The translations under genes and the position numbers were made by a program. From Blasia pusilla (lineage: Eukaryota; Marchantiophyta; Marchantiopsida; Blasiales), in contig CM114274.1 in the NCBI GenBank assembly GCA_050084515.1, forward strand, positions 17,918,001-17,982,000: a stretch of DNA of 64,000 bases. Reading direction: 5' to 3'. The stretch's first letter is position 1; each line of letters opens with the position of its first letter. Below the pieces are notes generated by a model. That model was not told where the DNA came from, ran no database searches, and saw only the letters and a program-made list of their open reading frames with translations. Shown one piece after another: positions 12,630-22,391 of this stretch.

Positions 12630-13193
12630 ATGGGATCCAAGAGGTGCAACCGATCTGTCGACTCATCGAAGCATGTGGACATAAGTAGAAGGAGCGATAG
12701 ACACGAGTGTGGGCGCCATGGTTGGCATGAAGCGTTTTACTTTAAGATTCGTATTATGGATTTGTCAATGGACGATAGGTCAGTATTACTGTGCCCTTTG
12801 ATTCTCACTTATCAAGCAGGAGATGAGACTTTCGGCATGGAGCCTCAGAATTTTGCGAACATGGGCAAAGATAAGCGTGCAGGTTCCATCCGGGCTACTA
12901 CAGAGGGATGGTGGGAACTGTTAATTGACAATCCTCCCTCCACCACCGCTTTGCTTTTAAGTGCAAAGAGGCCCTCGTGCATTGGAATGCAACCAAGCCC
13001 AAAAGACAGTGTCACCGATAGCTCGGTGTGGGACTTGGATCCCTTACATAATAGTCTCCATGAGCTGGATACGAGTTCGATCCCCGGGGTCACATCATGT
13101 TCTAGCCTGCCCCGTGCATCTAGGATCACATGTAGGAAAGTTCGTGAGCTACAAATGGAATTCGTTTCAGAATGGATCTGGACTCCATTTTGA
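12630..13193 (+). CDS. Doubtful hypothetical ORF, 187 codons
   Basis: This plus-strand frame of 187 codons shows no domain, signal peptide or repeat. The sequence around 13,140-13,260 also reads open in another frame, so this may be a decayed exon and not an intact gene. I record it only because of its length, and it could easily be chance. Confidence 0.15.
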   Translation: MGSKRCNRSVDSSKHVDISRRSDRHECGRHGWHEAFYFKIRIMDLSMDDRSVLLCPLILTYQAGDETFGMEPQNFANMGKDKRAGSIRATTEGWWELLIDNPPSTTALLLSAKRPSCIGMQPSPKDSVTDSSVWDLDPLHNSLHELDTSSIPGVTSCSSLPRASRITCRKVRELQMEFVSEWIWTPF

Positions 13194-13863
13194 AACGAGT
13201 GAAAAAACTCCACCACAATGTTACGGAGTCAGTAGATTTGTTGTCTTAGACATTCTTATCGGAGATGTGAGGTCTGCATCGACTGCGTTTGCAGCATGCT
13301 TACGTAACTCTTTTTTTTTCCTGAATGAAATAACACCTACTCCTTTTGTACAATGTGCAATGAAAATGTTATGTAACGTGTGATGTGCGCATTGTTTTTC
13401 CTTTGCTCCCAAGAACAAGCAGTCCTCATAAAGGGTTTGTATAAGTCGGCTTCCGCAAGAGAAAAATAGGATCCCTTACCCACTATTTCAGGTGAAGACG
13501 AACATCGGGAAGAGGCTTAGGCATTCCGGATTTCTGCCATACAAAATCCAAAAAGTGGATTATCTTTGGCACAAAATCAATGTTCGTGACGGACCCTTGT
13601 GACTATGCGCCATCAAAGTGATGCGTTATGCAAACGCATCGCTGTTACAGAGGATTTGTACTACCATTGGGTCGCTCTTGTATTCGACTTAGGCGCGTCA
13701 CTAAGTTTACTTATGTGGTCACAAGTAAGATCACCCCAAGCCCCAAGACAGACTTCATCTGCCCCGCCGACGTTAGGGCGAGCCCGAGTGTAGTCCAACA
13801 CAAGGTCCTGTTGTAGGTGCTTCTTGCTCATCCTCCTCGGCTCTAGAGTTTTTTTTGCGCAAG

Positions 13864-13881
13864 TTTCTCAGCGCTGAGAAA
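13864..13881. repeat. 18-bp perfect palindrome
   Basis: TTTCTCAGCGCTGAGAAA is identical on both strands and centred on AGCGCT. It lies 80 bases left of the fold-back element at 13,962, and no relation between the two is visible. Confidence 0.6.
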
Positions 13882-13961
13882 TCCGATACCGATAGATAGA
13901 CACCGAATGCATACAAATCCGTAGTCATTTTTTCCCGCAAGTTCACCATTGCGCACTTTAT

Positions 13962-14092
13962 GCACCAAACGCCCTTACACTTAACAAATGCGGGCTTCCA
14001 CTTGGTGGTAAAAAGGATGCCCTAAAGATTCATTTAAAATTTTGAATTCACGTTTTTGGTGATAAATTGTTAAGTGTAAGGGCGTTTGGTGC
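13962..14092. repeat. Fold-back element, 26-bp perfect arms
   Basis: The left arm (13,962-13,987) starts GCACCAAACGCCC. The right arm (14,067-14,092) is its exact reverse complement, ending GGGCGTTTGGTGC. The 79-base centre is AT-rich. The total size of 131 bp and perfect terminal arms resemble a small MITE. I could not find a matching target-site duplication. The centre has no ORF. Confidence 0.65.
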
Positions 14093-14672
14093 GTCCAAAG
14101 ATGTGGCGCATACGTGGGTAACTCTCGGCGAATCAAATACTTGGCAGAAGTGCACCTCGGCTAACACATCTCATTGTTCCCACGTTCGCAGTGATCTACA
14201 GGCGCCTCGATTAGATTCTACGTTCACTTTCATTCTGCGTAGCTTTCTCCTATCCCCATAGGGTCTCATACACAGATTTCCAAAGTGTGTAGCATGTCGT
14301 GAGATACATGCATTGTGAGAAGGTGGTTGCACAACTAATCAGCATCGACTTAGGTGGGAAAATTGCATTCAAGACCGGGTTCTCCCAAGCAGAAGCCGGA
14401 TTTGATTGTTCTTATGCGGAGCAATGCGGAGTTCTCCACTTCTTGCAACTTGATCGGGATTCTTTTGATGTGGACCTGGTGATTTTTTTCTTTCTTAGTT
14501 TTGTCACATCTGAGTAGCTGTTAGGTAGAGATCTATCGTGGCGACGGTATAGAGAGCCAGCGGACTATCGTGAGTATAACTTCATCATGAGGTGTCGGAT
14601 GGGGTTGAGAATAGTTCTGTTGTGTCAGGAACGTTGTTTCTCACAACTTTTCTTTAGGAGTCTTTCACAATC

Positions 14673-14812
14673 GGGTGACTTGTTCAGCATGTCACCCACC
14701 CCTGGTAACCTGTGCGCGTAGGTTACCAGGAGGGTTCCTATCTTTAGGGGAGGAGCCTTTTGGCTCTTCCCACACCTATACATAGGAGAGAGATGGCTTT
14801 CTCAAGCCATCT
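14673..14812 (+). other. Run of four hairpins
   Basis: Four stem-loops lie head to tail in 140 bases. 1: 7-bp stem 14,673-14,679 with 14,691-14,697. 2: perfect 11-bp stem 14,701-14,711 with 14,720-14,730 (CCTGGTAACCT), 8-base loop. 3: 9-bp stem with one G-U, 14,749-14,757 with 14,762-14,770, TTTT loop. 4: 9-bp stem 14,791-14,799 with 14,804-14,812 (AGATGGCTT), 4-base loop. The regular spacing is more than expected by chance. It could be a structured RNA, or the transcribed end of an unrecognised retroelement. Confidence 0.45.
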
Positions 14813-15557
14813 TTATCATGTTGGGCCGTTGGAGCAACATTCTTGCTCATGAGTGTGAGTTAGGACTGGGGTGTTAACGTCTGGATTCCTTGATAGCACA
14901 TGGTGGACGAGGCTCAATATGCCAATGTAGACTGAGGAGTGGAGTTTTAGGCCGGGTGTGTTGTTTCTACTCTTATTTTTACATGAGAAAGATGCGAGGG
15001 GGCATGGGAGAATTCGTTGTTGGCAGGTAGGCAAGCGAGTTGCCTCGACAAAAAGCCTTTGGAGACGTTGGTTGGCGTTTCATGTAGTAGTTTTCATTTA
15101 AGGTGGTTGTGTTTTCATTCAAGAGGTTGGGCGCGGAAGCGCTGTTCATTTCTTCAAGAGTGTATTGATGCAGATTGACGGGAGAGAACGCTTGAGTGTG
15201 GCGCAAAGGGTTTGACGTATGGCGTGAATGAGTTAAAGTTTTTGCAGCCGCTCTGAAGGGGACTGTCAAGTAAATTAGCAAGGTAGCTAGAAATAAGAGA
15301 GCCGAAAGCTGGAAAGGCGACCGTGAGCAACGAAGAAAATTTGGCAGCGTAACATTCGGGAGTCATAGCCAAAAAAATCAGGCAGCCAATTGGAGAGCAC
15401 ATAGTCGGGCGTTCGGGAGAAGAGCAGAGCCTCCGCATAGAGTGGTGTGCATAAAGTGGAAGGAAAGGAGTGCAGAGCGTATAGTAAAAAATGCGTATGT
15501 GAAGAGTCGGGGATATCACCATACACTACCCGCCAATATTTCTTTGGTGGGGGCATA

Positions 15558-16167
15558 TGTCGTGCGCATACACATCGCTATCACCGAACACACGCACGAT
15601 CCCATGCTAACTCATGGCATCCAAACAACGAGCCAAGACAAGAAGTACCAAAATATCTCCAATTAAAATAAGGTGAAATCTCTTTCACAACACTATAGCT
15701 CTCACATGTCTCTCTCAATGTCAAACCAAACCCACTCTCCTAATAAGAGGTTTGGGTTACACTCACAAGGCAAGGGACCATAGCTCCGCCGCCTCATGTC
15801 AAGAGGTTCAACAAAGAGAGAATAAGCTCTGAAGCTCTCTCTCTCTCTCATTGAGGTATACCCCTCCCCTCTCCCAAGCTCTCTCCATGGTAATCTATGC
15901 TCCCAAGTCACCTCCTTGGCTCTTGACCTGATGTTGGAGGTCAAGGGCCACTTTCCAAAATATAAAGTTAAGCATATACTCAAATGATACTTACCAGAAA
16001 TAGTAAGTTCTTGAATATGGCTCCAAATGAGCCGAAACGAAGGGAAAACCTACTCTCGCACATTTCCATGGGCCTCAACAGATCATCATCAACCTCCTAA
16101 GCGTGTCCTCCACTAATTTTGAAGGCTCTCTACTAGATCTCACCGATCTATCCTAAAAGGCGTGACA
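15558..16167 (-). repeat. A+B end unit, left side
   Basis: It begins TGTCGTGCGC and ends GCGTGACA, matching the solo unit at 4,471-5,110. Module A (to about 15,663) lacks about 20 bases present in other copies. Module B runs 15,664-16,167. It is separated by two bases (AT) from a second module A. Confidence 0.7.
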
Positions 16168-16169
16168 AT

Positions 16170-16293
16170 TATCGTACGCATACACATCGCTGCACAACAT
16201 ACATCGGTGTCACCAAAAACACACATAAACACGCACCATCCCATGCTAACTCATGGCATCCAAACAATGAGACAAGAAGTACCAAAATATCTC
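16170..16293 (-). repeat. Second copy of module A
   Basis: It starts TATCGTACGCATACACATCG and ends ATATCTCCAAT, followed by the C-rich tract (minus strand: G-rich) that borders the integrase end. On the minus strand it begins TGGAGATA directly after the purine tract, which is where an LTR would be expected to start. Confidence 0.65.
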
Positions 16294-16639
16294 CAATCGC
16301 CCCCCTAGCTTGTGGTTAGGTCCCTCTAACTCTAAATAGCCATCTATCCCTATCTACTAGGACATACATCTCTCGGACGCTAAGAGCAAGAAGTTCGGGT
16401 GCTCATGTGGCCTCATCGTTAGTCGCCTTCTTGTCATCCATATTAGAGACACAAGTCGGAATGAAGAACTACCTATGCTATGTACATCTGGGACACATCC
16501 ATCATCCCTCAGAAATCCTAGTGAGAGGTAGCGTCAAACATCCCATATGCCATCCTCTCGAACATCCATCACATACTAGCATAGTGGCTGCACCCAAGGT
16601 TAAACCACACAACATACATCGCAAGCCTACAAGAACTAC

Positions 16640-17700
16640 TACTTAGCTCGAATCAACTATACCGTCAATGTTCGGAAGGTGATACCATGCACAGTTACGC
16701 ACATGGTCCTTCCATACCATATCATCGCGTAGAGAACAACTCATAATAAAACCTCACGCACTCTCAAGATGGTGCGCCCTCTAGTCACATCTAACATCGT
16801 CGGTGCCGTTTGCTACAAGTAGACATAGTCTCCCTGATGAAACCTCCGGATAGTAGATCGATACCCACCTCCCCGAATAGTCGCATATCTCAGTGTATCC
16901 GGATGCTGCGCAATTGCCAAGTTCTCAAACGCCATGGGCATCACTCTCCGAAACAATTCAGCCCCCTGAGAACATGCTCGCATCCATACATCAGGGTCAT
17001 CAAGTTTCAACATCTCACCAACATCTCGACGAATGGCCGCAAGTAGATCTGGCCCTCGGTCACACAAAAGGAAGTCCCAATCTCTTAAGTGACCTCTCTG
17101 CAAGCCATACTTGCGTAATCCTCTCTTCACCGTCTGCACAACCCACTCCGCTAGTCCATCCGCTCAGGATGATCTCGCAAAGTAGTGTGGTGGTCGATCA
17201 GTGCTTGATCACACAAGGCCTGAAACTCCTCGCAAAACTCTGTACCCTGGTCTTTCAACACCTCATTTGGTGCACCTTAATGATTTAGCACCCGATCTAG
17301 GAAGGCATACGCTACTCCCTCACTCGCTTTGTCAGGAAATGCAACCAACTCTATCCATTTGGAGAAGTGCTCAACCATCACCAACACATAACGACTATGG
17401 CGCTCGGTCAAAGAAAAAGGTCGTGCAAAATCCAAACTCCATCTATAACCTAAATCCATGATCGGAAGTGGATACAACTGTGGAGTCGGAGCATTGAATC
17501 ATGCCCGGACTCGATCACACACCATGCATCTGGAAACAAAATGTTGAACGTCAATATGCATGCCTCGCCACCAATACTATATCTGGAGCAAGTTGTATGT
17601 CTCCAGATATAGATCTGTACTTCACTCCAAAATGATCCAACTCCTCGTAGGCATGACGTACCAAACGTGCTCTCTACGAAGGATGAGGCACTACACGCAT
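16640..17700 (-). pseudogene. Gypsy integrase, broken
   Basis: The minus-strand translation shows CMVCDRVRA near 17,515-17,545, the second half of an HHCC zinc finger. The catalytic core follows: WSLDFARPF with the first Asp (about 17,410-17,445), KDQGTEFC with the second Asp (about 17,240), and a LAEWVVQTV block with the Glu (about 17,135), reached only after a frameshift. A GDYVYL block near 16,815 and a WKDHVRNC block near 16,700 mark the C-terminal region. Stops lie within the core. This module would insert the element's DNA copy. Its place at the 3' end, after RNase H, is the gypsy order. Confidence 0.8.
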
Positions 17701-17701
17701 T

Positions 17702-18700
17702 CTACCATCCTCCTACACTCGCAACATATGTTTCCCCCCATTGGAATCGTCTGGCTTTCTGTAGGATCCGATCCCCCCCTGTAGCATCCAGTATGCTCGG
17801 GATGCTGCCAGTACGTAGGTACTCCAAGAGTACTCCATCGTCGTGAATGTCTCGGCCATCTGTCATTTCCTCACCGGCCTCTGGATCTAAGGACTCTCCA
17901 TCAGACCTTGCCATCAAAGTCTTAGCAATCTGGCTCTCCATAGCCAAGAAGCCCAAATAGGATGACGCATGCCATCCTGGCACCAACTCCTCATCACTCT
18001 CTCCATGCCATTGAGCTCCAGTCGCATCTCGCTGACTTAGGCATGGGTTACAACTCAAACCATCTGCATCCCGGTTGAGCATCCCAGGTCTATGTACCAC
18101 TTGGAAGTCATACTCCTGCAATAGAAGAGCCCATCTCGCAAGCTTACATGTAAGCTTGTCGGACTCCATCAGCCATTGAAGTGGCTGATGATCAGTAATG
18201 ATGGTAAAGGGATTTTCGAATAGATAACATCTGAAATGTGCGATAGCCCACACTACAGCCAAGCACTCACCCTCATACGAGCTATACTTTGCCTCTGCAG
18301 TGTTGTTTGAGCGACTAGCGTAAGCCACCATGAACTCTCTACCATCATCGTCCTGTTGGGTGAGCACGGCTCCAAGTCCGAACATGCTCCAATTGGTATG
18401 CAACTGGAAAGGACATCCCCTGATCAGTCTCCTTAATATGTGCACGGACGTCAATCTATCCTTGAGCAGCAAAACTGCTCTCTCCTGCTCATCACCCTTG
18501 TACCACTCCTGATCCATCTTGGTCAGCAAGGTTAGCGGCTCCGCAATCAAACTTAAACCCTTGACGTATCGTTGATAGAAGTTTCCCAATCCCATGAATG
18601 CACGAACTCGACTCACATCTGTAAGGCATGGAATGCATGAAATAGCATGTACCTTCATCTGCAACACACCAAGGCCCCCTTGGTATATTGTATGACCCAA
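17702..18700 (-). pseudogene. RT connection and RNase H
   Basis: A 332-codon open frame starts in the RT thumb/connection (VRAFMGLGNFYQRYVKG) and runs into RNase H. YEGECLAVVW and TDHQPLQWL keep two catalytic acidic residues. The first catalytic Asp, in the usual TDxSxxGLGAVL block, is replaced: HTNWSMFGLGAVL has Asn (codon 18,392-18,394). The GAT to AAT change follows a C and removes a CpG. A tail of about 120 residues leads towards integrase. The length matches an intact domain, so decay here is mostly by substitution. Confidence 0.85.
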
Positions 18701-18760
18701 GTACTCAATCTGGTCATAGAAGAACTTGCACTTGCCTGGATGTAGCTTGAGCCCATGTAA

Positions 18761-19342
18761 CTACAATCGTCGAAACACCTCCTCTAGATGTCGCTCATGC
18801 TCCTCAACCGTGGTGCTAAAGACTACGATGTTATCAATATAACACCTAGCAAAATCCAAACCTGCCAAGATCCTATCCATCACCCCCTGAAACTCAGCCG
18901 GGGCCTTCTTTAACCCAAATGGTAAGAACCGCCACTGATACAAACAATCCTTCCCGTGAGGATCGATGCCACAAAATGTCATCTTCTGAGTGTCCTCCAA
19001 TCTGATAGGCAGTTGATGGTTTTCGACTCGAAGATCTAATGAACTGAAGACCTTTGCATGCCCAATAGCATCAAAGATCTCCCGAGGAGTGGGCATGGCA
19101 TACCCATAGGACTTTGTCTGCCGATTGATAGGTCGGTAATCTCCACACATCCGCCTATCCATCCAGTTTCCATGCACATCCTTCTTGGCGGGCATGATAG
19201 TGGCAGATGCATACTCTCCATGCAACATCTCCACTTGTCCTGCTCCAACCTGGTTGTGGCTCCTACTCTGAATCAAAGCCCTCTCCATGTCATTGTACCT
19301 GTAGGATTTTTTGGACGATCGGCATGTCACTCGACAACTCAA
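18761..19342 (-). pseudogene. Gypsy reverse transcriptase
   Basis: A 193-codon frame carries RPINRQTKSYGYAMPTPRE, FSSLDLR (motif A Asp), LPFGLKKAPAEFQ (motif B) and the catalytic box. The box reads YIDN (18,830-18,841) in place of YIDD, so the second metal-binding Asp has become Asn. The block after motif A, usually SGYHQ, reads VENHQ. A stop separates it from the connection frame downstream. It would have copied element RNA to DNA, and with YIDN it cannot be active. Confidence 0.9.
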
Positions 19343-19825
19343 TGCGGATCCCTAGACCCTTCAGTGTACCCAAATCATGCATACTAAATGCAAAACAGCT
19401 CCTATAACTCCTCAGGAACTGATGTATCCGACGCCGCTCTCCTGGCTCCCAAGTCTCCATCGTGACTACGGTAGGACTCTTCGGCGCGGGTGTAGATGGT
19501 TGCTATGGTGCAACCCTGTCTCAGACAACATAACTCAATTGCTCTCTTACAACCAACTTCAAAATCGGATCTCCATGTGTAGTACCCGGCACCACACTCA
19601 ATGTTGTGGCTACCATCTCCTGGCGTACCTGCAAAATATCCCAAGAAGTCCAAGGGTGTCTCTTCTGATCATCCATAGTGTGTCGATCTCTTTGGGTCTC
19701 ACCCCCATCCACTGCCTCAACCGTCTCGGTAGGCATGGGGCTCACCAACGCAACAACTGTGATCTGTCGCATCCACAAACGACGCAGCTAAGCTACTCCT
19801 AAGCTGAAAATCCATGTCAAGCAAT

Positions 19826-20735
19826 TCAGGTCCATCGCCTGACCCAAGACATAACGTCATGATGCCTTTGATAGTGACGATACTACCTTCATTCTTGTGG
19901 GGAATCCCATCGCTCGCTCTCGCTCATCGGCGTCGGGCTCCACCAACCGGTGTACCTAATCATCCCAAACCAAGCCAGGTCCGGCCTCCTTGAATGCATA
20001 GGAAGCGGAAAAACTCACCAAGGTGGGAAAGGGTGCCTGTGGCATGCCAATCTTGTTGACCACAGTTAATGGCGGTCGATCATCGTGTCATACTGCCTGT
20101 GATCGACGATTGGATCCAGAATAGAATCCACCAACAAATCAAATGGGTGCTCCACTCTCGCATATGCCCTCAGCAACACCTCGTGTGGTACCAAGTTGGT
20201 CCACCAAAGACGCGGGCAAGATGCTCTAGAACCTATACTCGCCGCATCTAACAACATTGTCAGGCCGATCCATGCACGCACCTGATGTGCACTGGTCACC
20301 ACGCAGGACCTCGAATCGCCCAAAATTGGCACATTCTTGAGAATGTATGTTGGAGAACAAGGTTGATGCTCTTGTAAATGTTGCAAGATCTCCATCATCT
20401 CCCAAAATAACCTAGATCGAGTGTCAGCTAACCCGCTACCTCATCCAGCACTCGATTGGCCCTAACATGGCCAACCATAAATGACCAAGTCTATAGTCCC
20501 TACCCGCTCCAAGTCCTACGCCCCCAACAATGGAATGTCCCTCGGTAGGGAACTTTGGTAACCCTGGATGGCGGATGCATACAACAAGTCGGGAAAGCAG
20601 AGGCGTAAGTGCGCCACATGATGAAGTGAAGTGCGCCTCTTTGCTGCACATGTAATCCTGCCTACAAAACAACAGCTAACCGAGTGTTGATCCCTCCAAA
20701 GAGATCCAACACATGAATACCCTCCTCTGGGATGC
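19826..20735 (-). pseudogene. Captured DNA cytosine-5 methyltransferase domain
   Basis: Minus-strand motifs appear in C5-methyltransferase order. VLDLFGGIN (motif I, AdoMet binding, DLFGGIN at 20,686-20,706). GWPC with the catalytic Cys (20,465-20,476), where the next codon, expected Gln as in PCQ, is TAG. KNVP (20,327-20,338) for the ENV box of motif VI. PRLWWTN (20,195-20,215) for motif VIII. ERERAMGFP (19,899-19,925), like the motif IX region ERxxLMGFP. LGQAMD (about 19,835-19,855), like the GNAV box of motif X. One frameshift follows motif I, and there are stops near motif IV and after motif VIII. The domain sits between protease and RT and would methylate cytosine in DNA. The compact size and lack of visible chromatin-reader domains suggest a bare catalytic domain. 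Confidence 0.8.
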
Positions 20736-21078
20736 GCCACACAATGGGTGTGGTGTCCAAGGGCGTCATCATAGCACTCCTAACTACCTTGGATTCCTCT
20801 GACCCGACACGCTCTAGTGCAAATGTCCCGCTCCACGTGCCTTGCACAGGCTCAATGGCTAAGCGTCGAAGCTCCTCAGTAAGGCCCGAAAGTAGCACCT
20901 CTCCTCCACGTACTGATGCAACTACCATGACACTCCTCTCCATAGAAATGTCAAGAATGGGCGTATGCTCTCTATGGACATGTCCCTTAGTCAAATCACT
21001 AGGCCAAGTGATGGCGCTGCTAAATGCTGCTAAGGTCGCCATCTCTCCTGGCCGTCGCTCGATCACTGCACCTATTAA

Positions 21079-21747
21079 TCAAATGGGTAATGAGCTAAGG
21101 CGCCCATCACCTGACTGCCCACCTTGTCTATAGGACGCTGACTCCTCCCAGTAATCTAGGGAAAACCCCATCGGGTATAACACTGCTCCACCAACCAAGA
21201 CGTCATAGGACTCTGCATCAGTCACTATGGCCTTGGCTCGTACCACGGACTCATCTGTAGGATGTCCCGGGCGAATCCTCACCATGACCTCATGTTGGGT
21301 GATATACTGTGTGGTCCTTCCTCCACCCAAGGATGTCTCTATCCGGAATGGACAACGCTCCACATCAGTTCTCGTCAAGCCCAATCCTGTGAATGACGCT
21401 TTCCCCAACATCAGAGTTTTCCCTCCTCAATCCAACAAGACACGTTGTGGACTAAAAGCTCTACCTCTAGGACTCACCAACTCGAAGACCTCTCTCCGAT
21501 TATCCAGCAACACAACACTAGGAGAAGCCATGGCACGCTCTATCGCGGGTCTAGTGGGCATCTCCGCCATCCTAGTAGCCGTAGAATGCCATGAATCTGA
21601 AGTGGATATCCCAAGCATCCACTCCAAGGGCAGGTCCATCATCTCCTCTGCAATCACCTTTGAATGTGATGCAGGAACTCCAACTCCACGCTCACATAGT
21701 GTAGCGGCCAGACAAAACACCTCGGCGGGCGTATTTCCCAATATCAT
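21079..21747 (-). pseudogene. Gypsy aspartic protease region
   Basis: The frame reads VLLD, then TGA (21,427-21,429), then GG, then LMLGKASFTGLGL, followed by VERCPFRI and YDVLVGGAVLYPMGFSLDYW. In retropepsins the active site reads LLDSGA, so the stop replaces the Ser next to the catalytic Asp (codon 21,430-21,432). The second copy of the family has the same block with a different lesion. The downstream frame 20,662-21,066 is a linker leading into the methyltransferase and has no domain I recognise. Confidence 0.7.
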
Positions 21748-21777
21748 AACATCGGAAGCAGAAAATAGTGGAGCACG

Positions 21778-22391
21778 CTACATCATCGTGGCCGCGCCCA
21801 ACATCGTACTCAACACATGCTCCTCCTGAGCATCAGCAATAGGACTCATCACACTTGTTTCTCCCATCGCCCACCGTGCCTGCACACCAATAACATCACC
21901 AACTCTCCGGGAACTCTTATCAGGACCCATCGATGGGGTCCTCATCGCCTCGGACAACGTGAAAGACTTAGGAAGCCTGGTTTGTTTCTTGGCTTCCATC
22001 CGCTAGGGATCCAACTCAGGGAGGTTTCATAAGAAGCACCCCTCTCGCACCCATGTCTGTAGGGTCCGGTCCAGCATCCCGTACCATGATTGGATAGCTT
22101 GAACCTCTATCACCCCCTGAGTGACGTTGATCAACCGGCGCAAGCGAGTGTAAACCTATGCGGTCTTCTACCTCGCTCATCCATCGTGTACGCCCAACTG
22201 TTAGGACCTCTCAATATGTACTCACTAACACACTCCTCTACATGCTTCCCCTCGTCTGAAGACGACACAGAAGGAGATTGAGGTGGTCTCTCACATGGAG
22301 ACCCTCGAAACCTTGCACCATTCCGGGTAAACCCTCCAGAGCTACTCTCAGGTCCACTACCTCGCCTCTCAAAATCCCGAAAGGACGTCAT
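21778..22391 (-). pseudogene. Gag remnant
   Basis: Gag begins with MTSFRDFERRGSGPESSSGG at 22,391 and runs to about 22,131. Most of the rest, including the Arg/Gly/Pro-rich part still present in the second copy (39,700-41,000), is deleted here. A later piece (21,778-21,999) contains SFTLSEAMRTPSMG and joins the protease frame. Identification as gag rests on its position and on low-complexity basic/proline composition. Confidence 0.6.

Larger units (their letters stand above)
11161..15557. other. Gene-poor stretch with inverted repeats
   Basis: I find no convincing gene in these 4.4 kb. The first 600 bases may include the 3' untranslated region of the upstream gene. C-rich tracts lie at about 12,000-12,110. 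The stretch holds a weak 187-codon ORF, a palindrome, a fold-back element and a cluster of hairpins, listed separately. The minus-strand ORFs at 15,154-15,556 have no recognisable domain. Confidence 0.4.

Noticed and set aside
12845-13216. Minus-strand ORF of 123 codons opposite the weak 187-codon ORF
   Set aside because: Both strands are open here by chance and neither shows a domain.
15154-15522. 122-codon minus ORF rich in Ser/Pro/Cys
   Set aside because: It has no recognisable motif, overlaps another open frame and lies next to decayed transposon sequence.
21227-21829. 200-codon plus-strand ORF
   Set aside because: It lies opposite the gypsy protease and gag frames and is a shadow.
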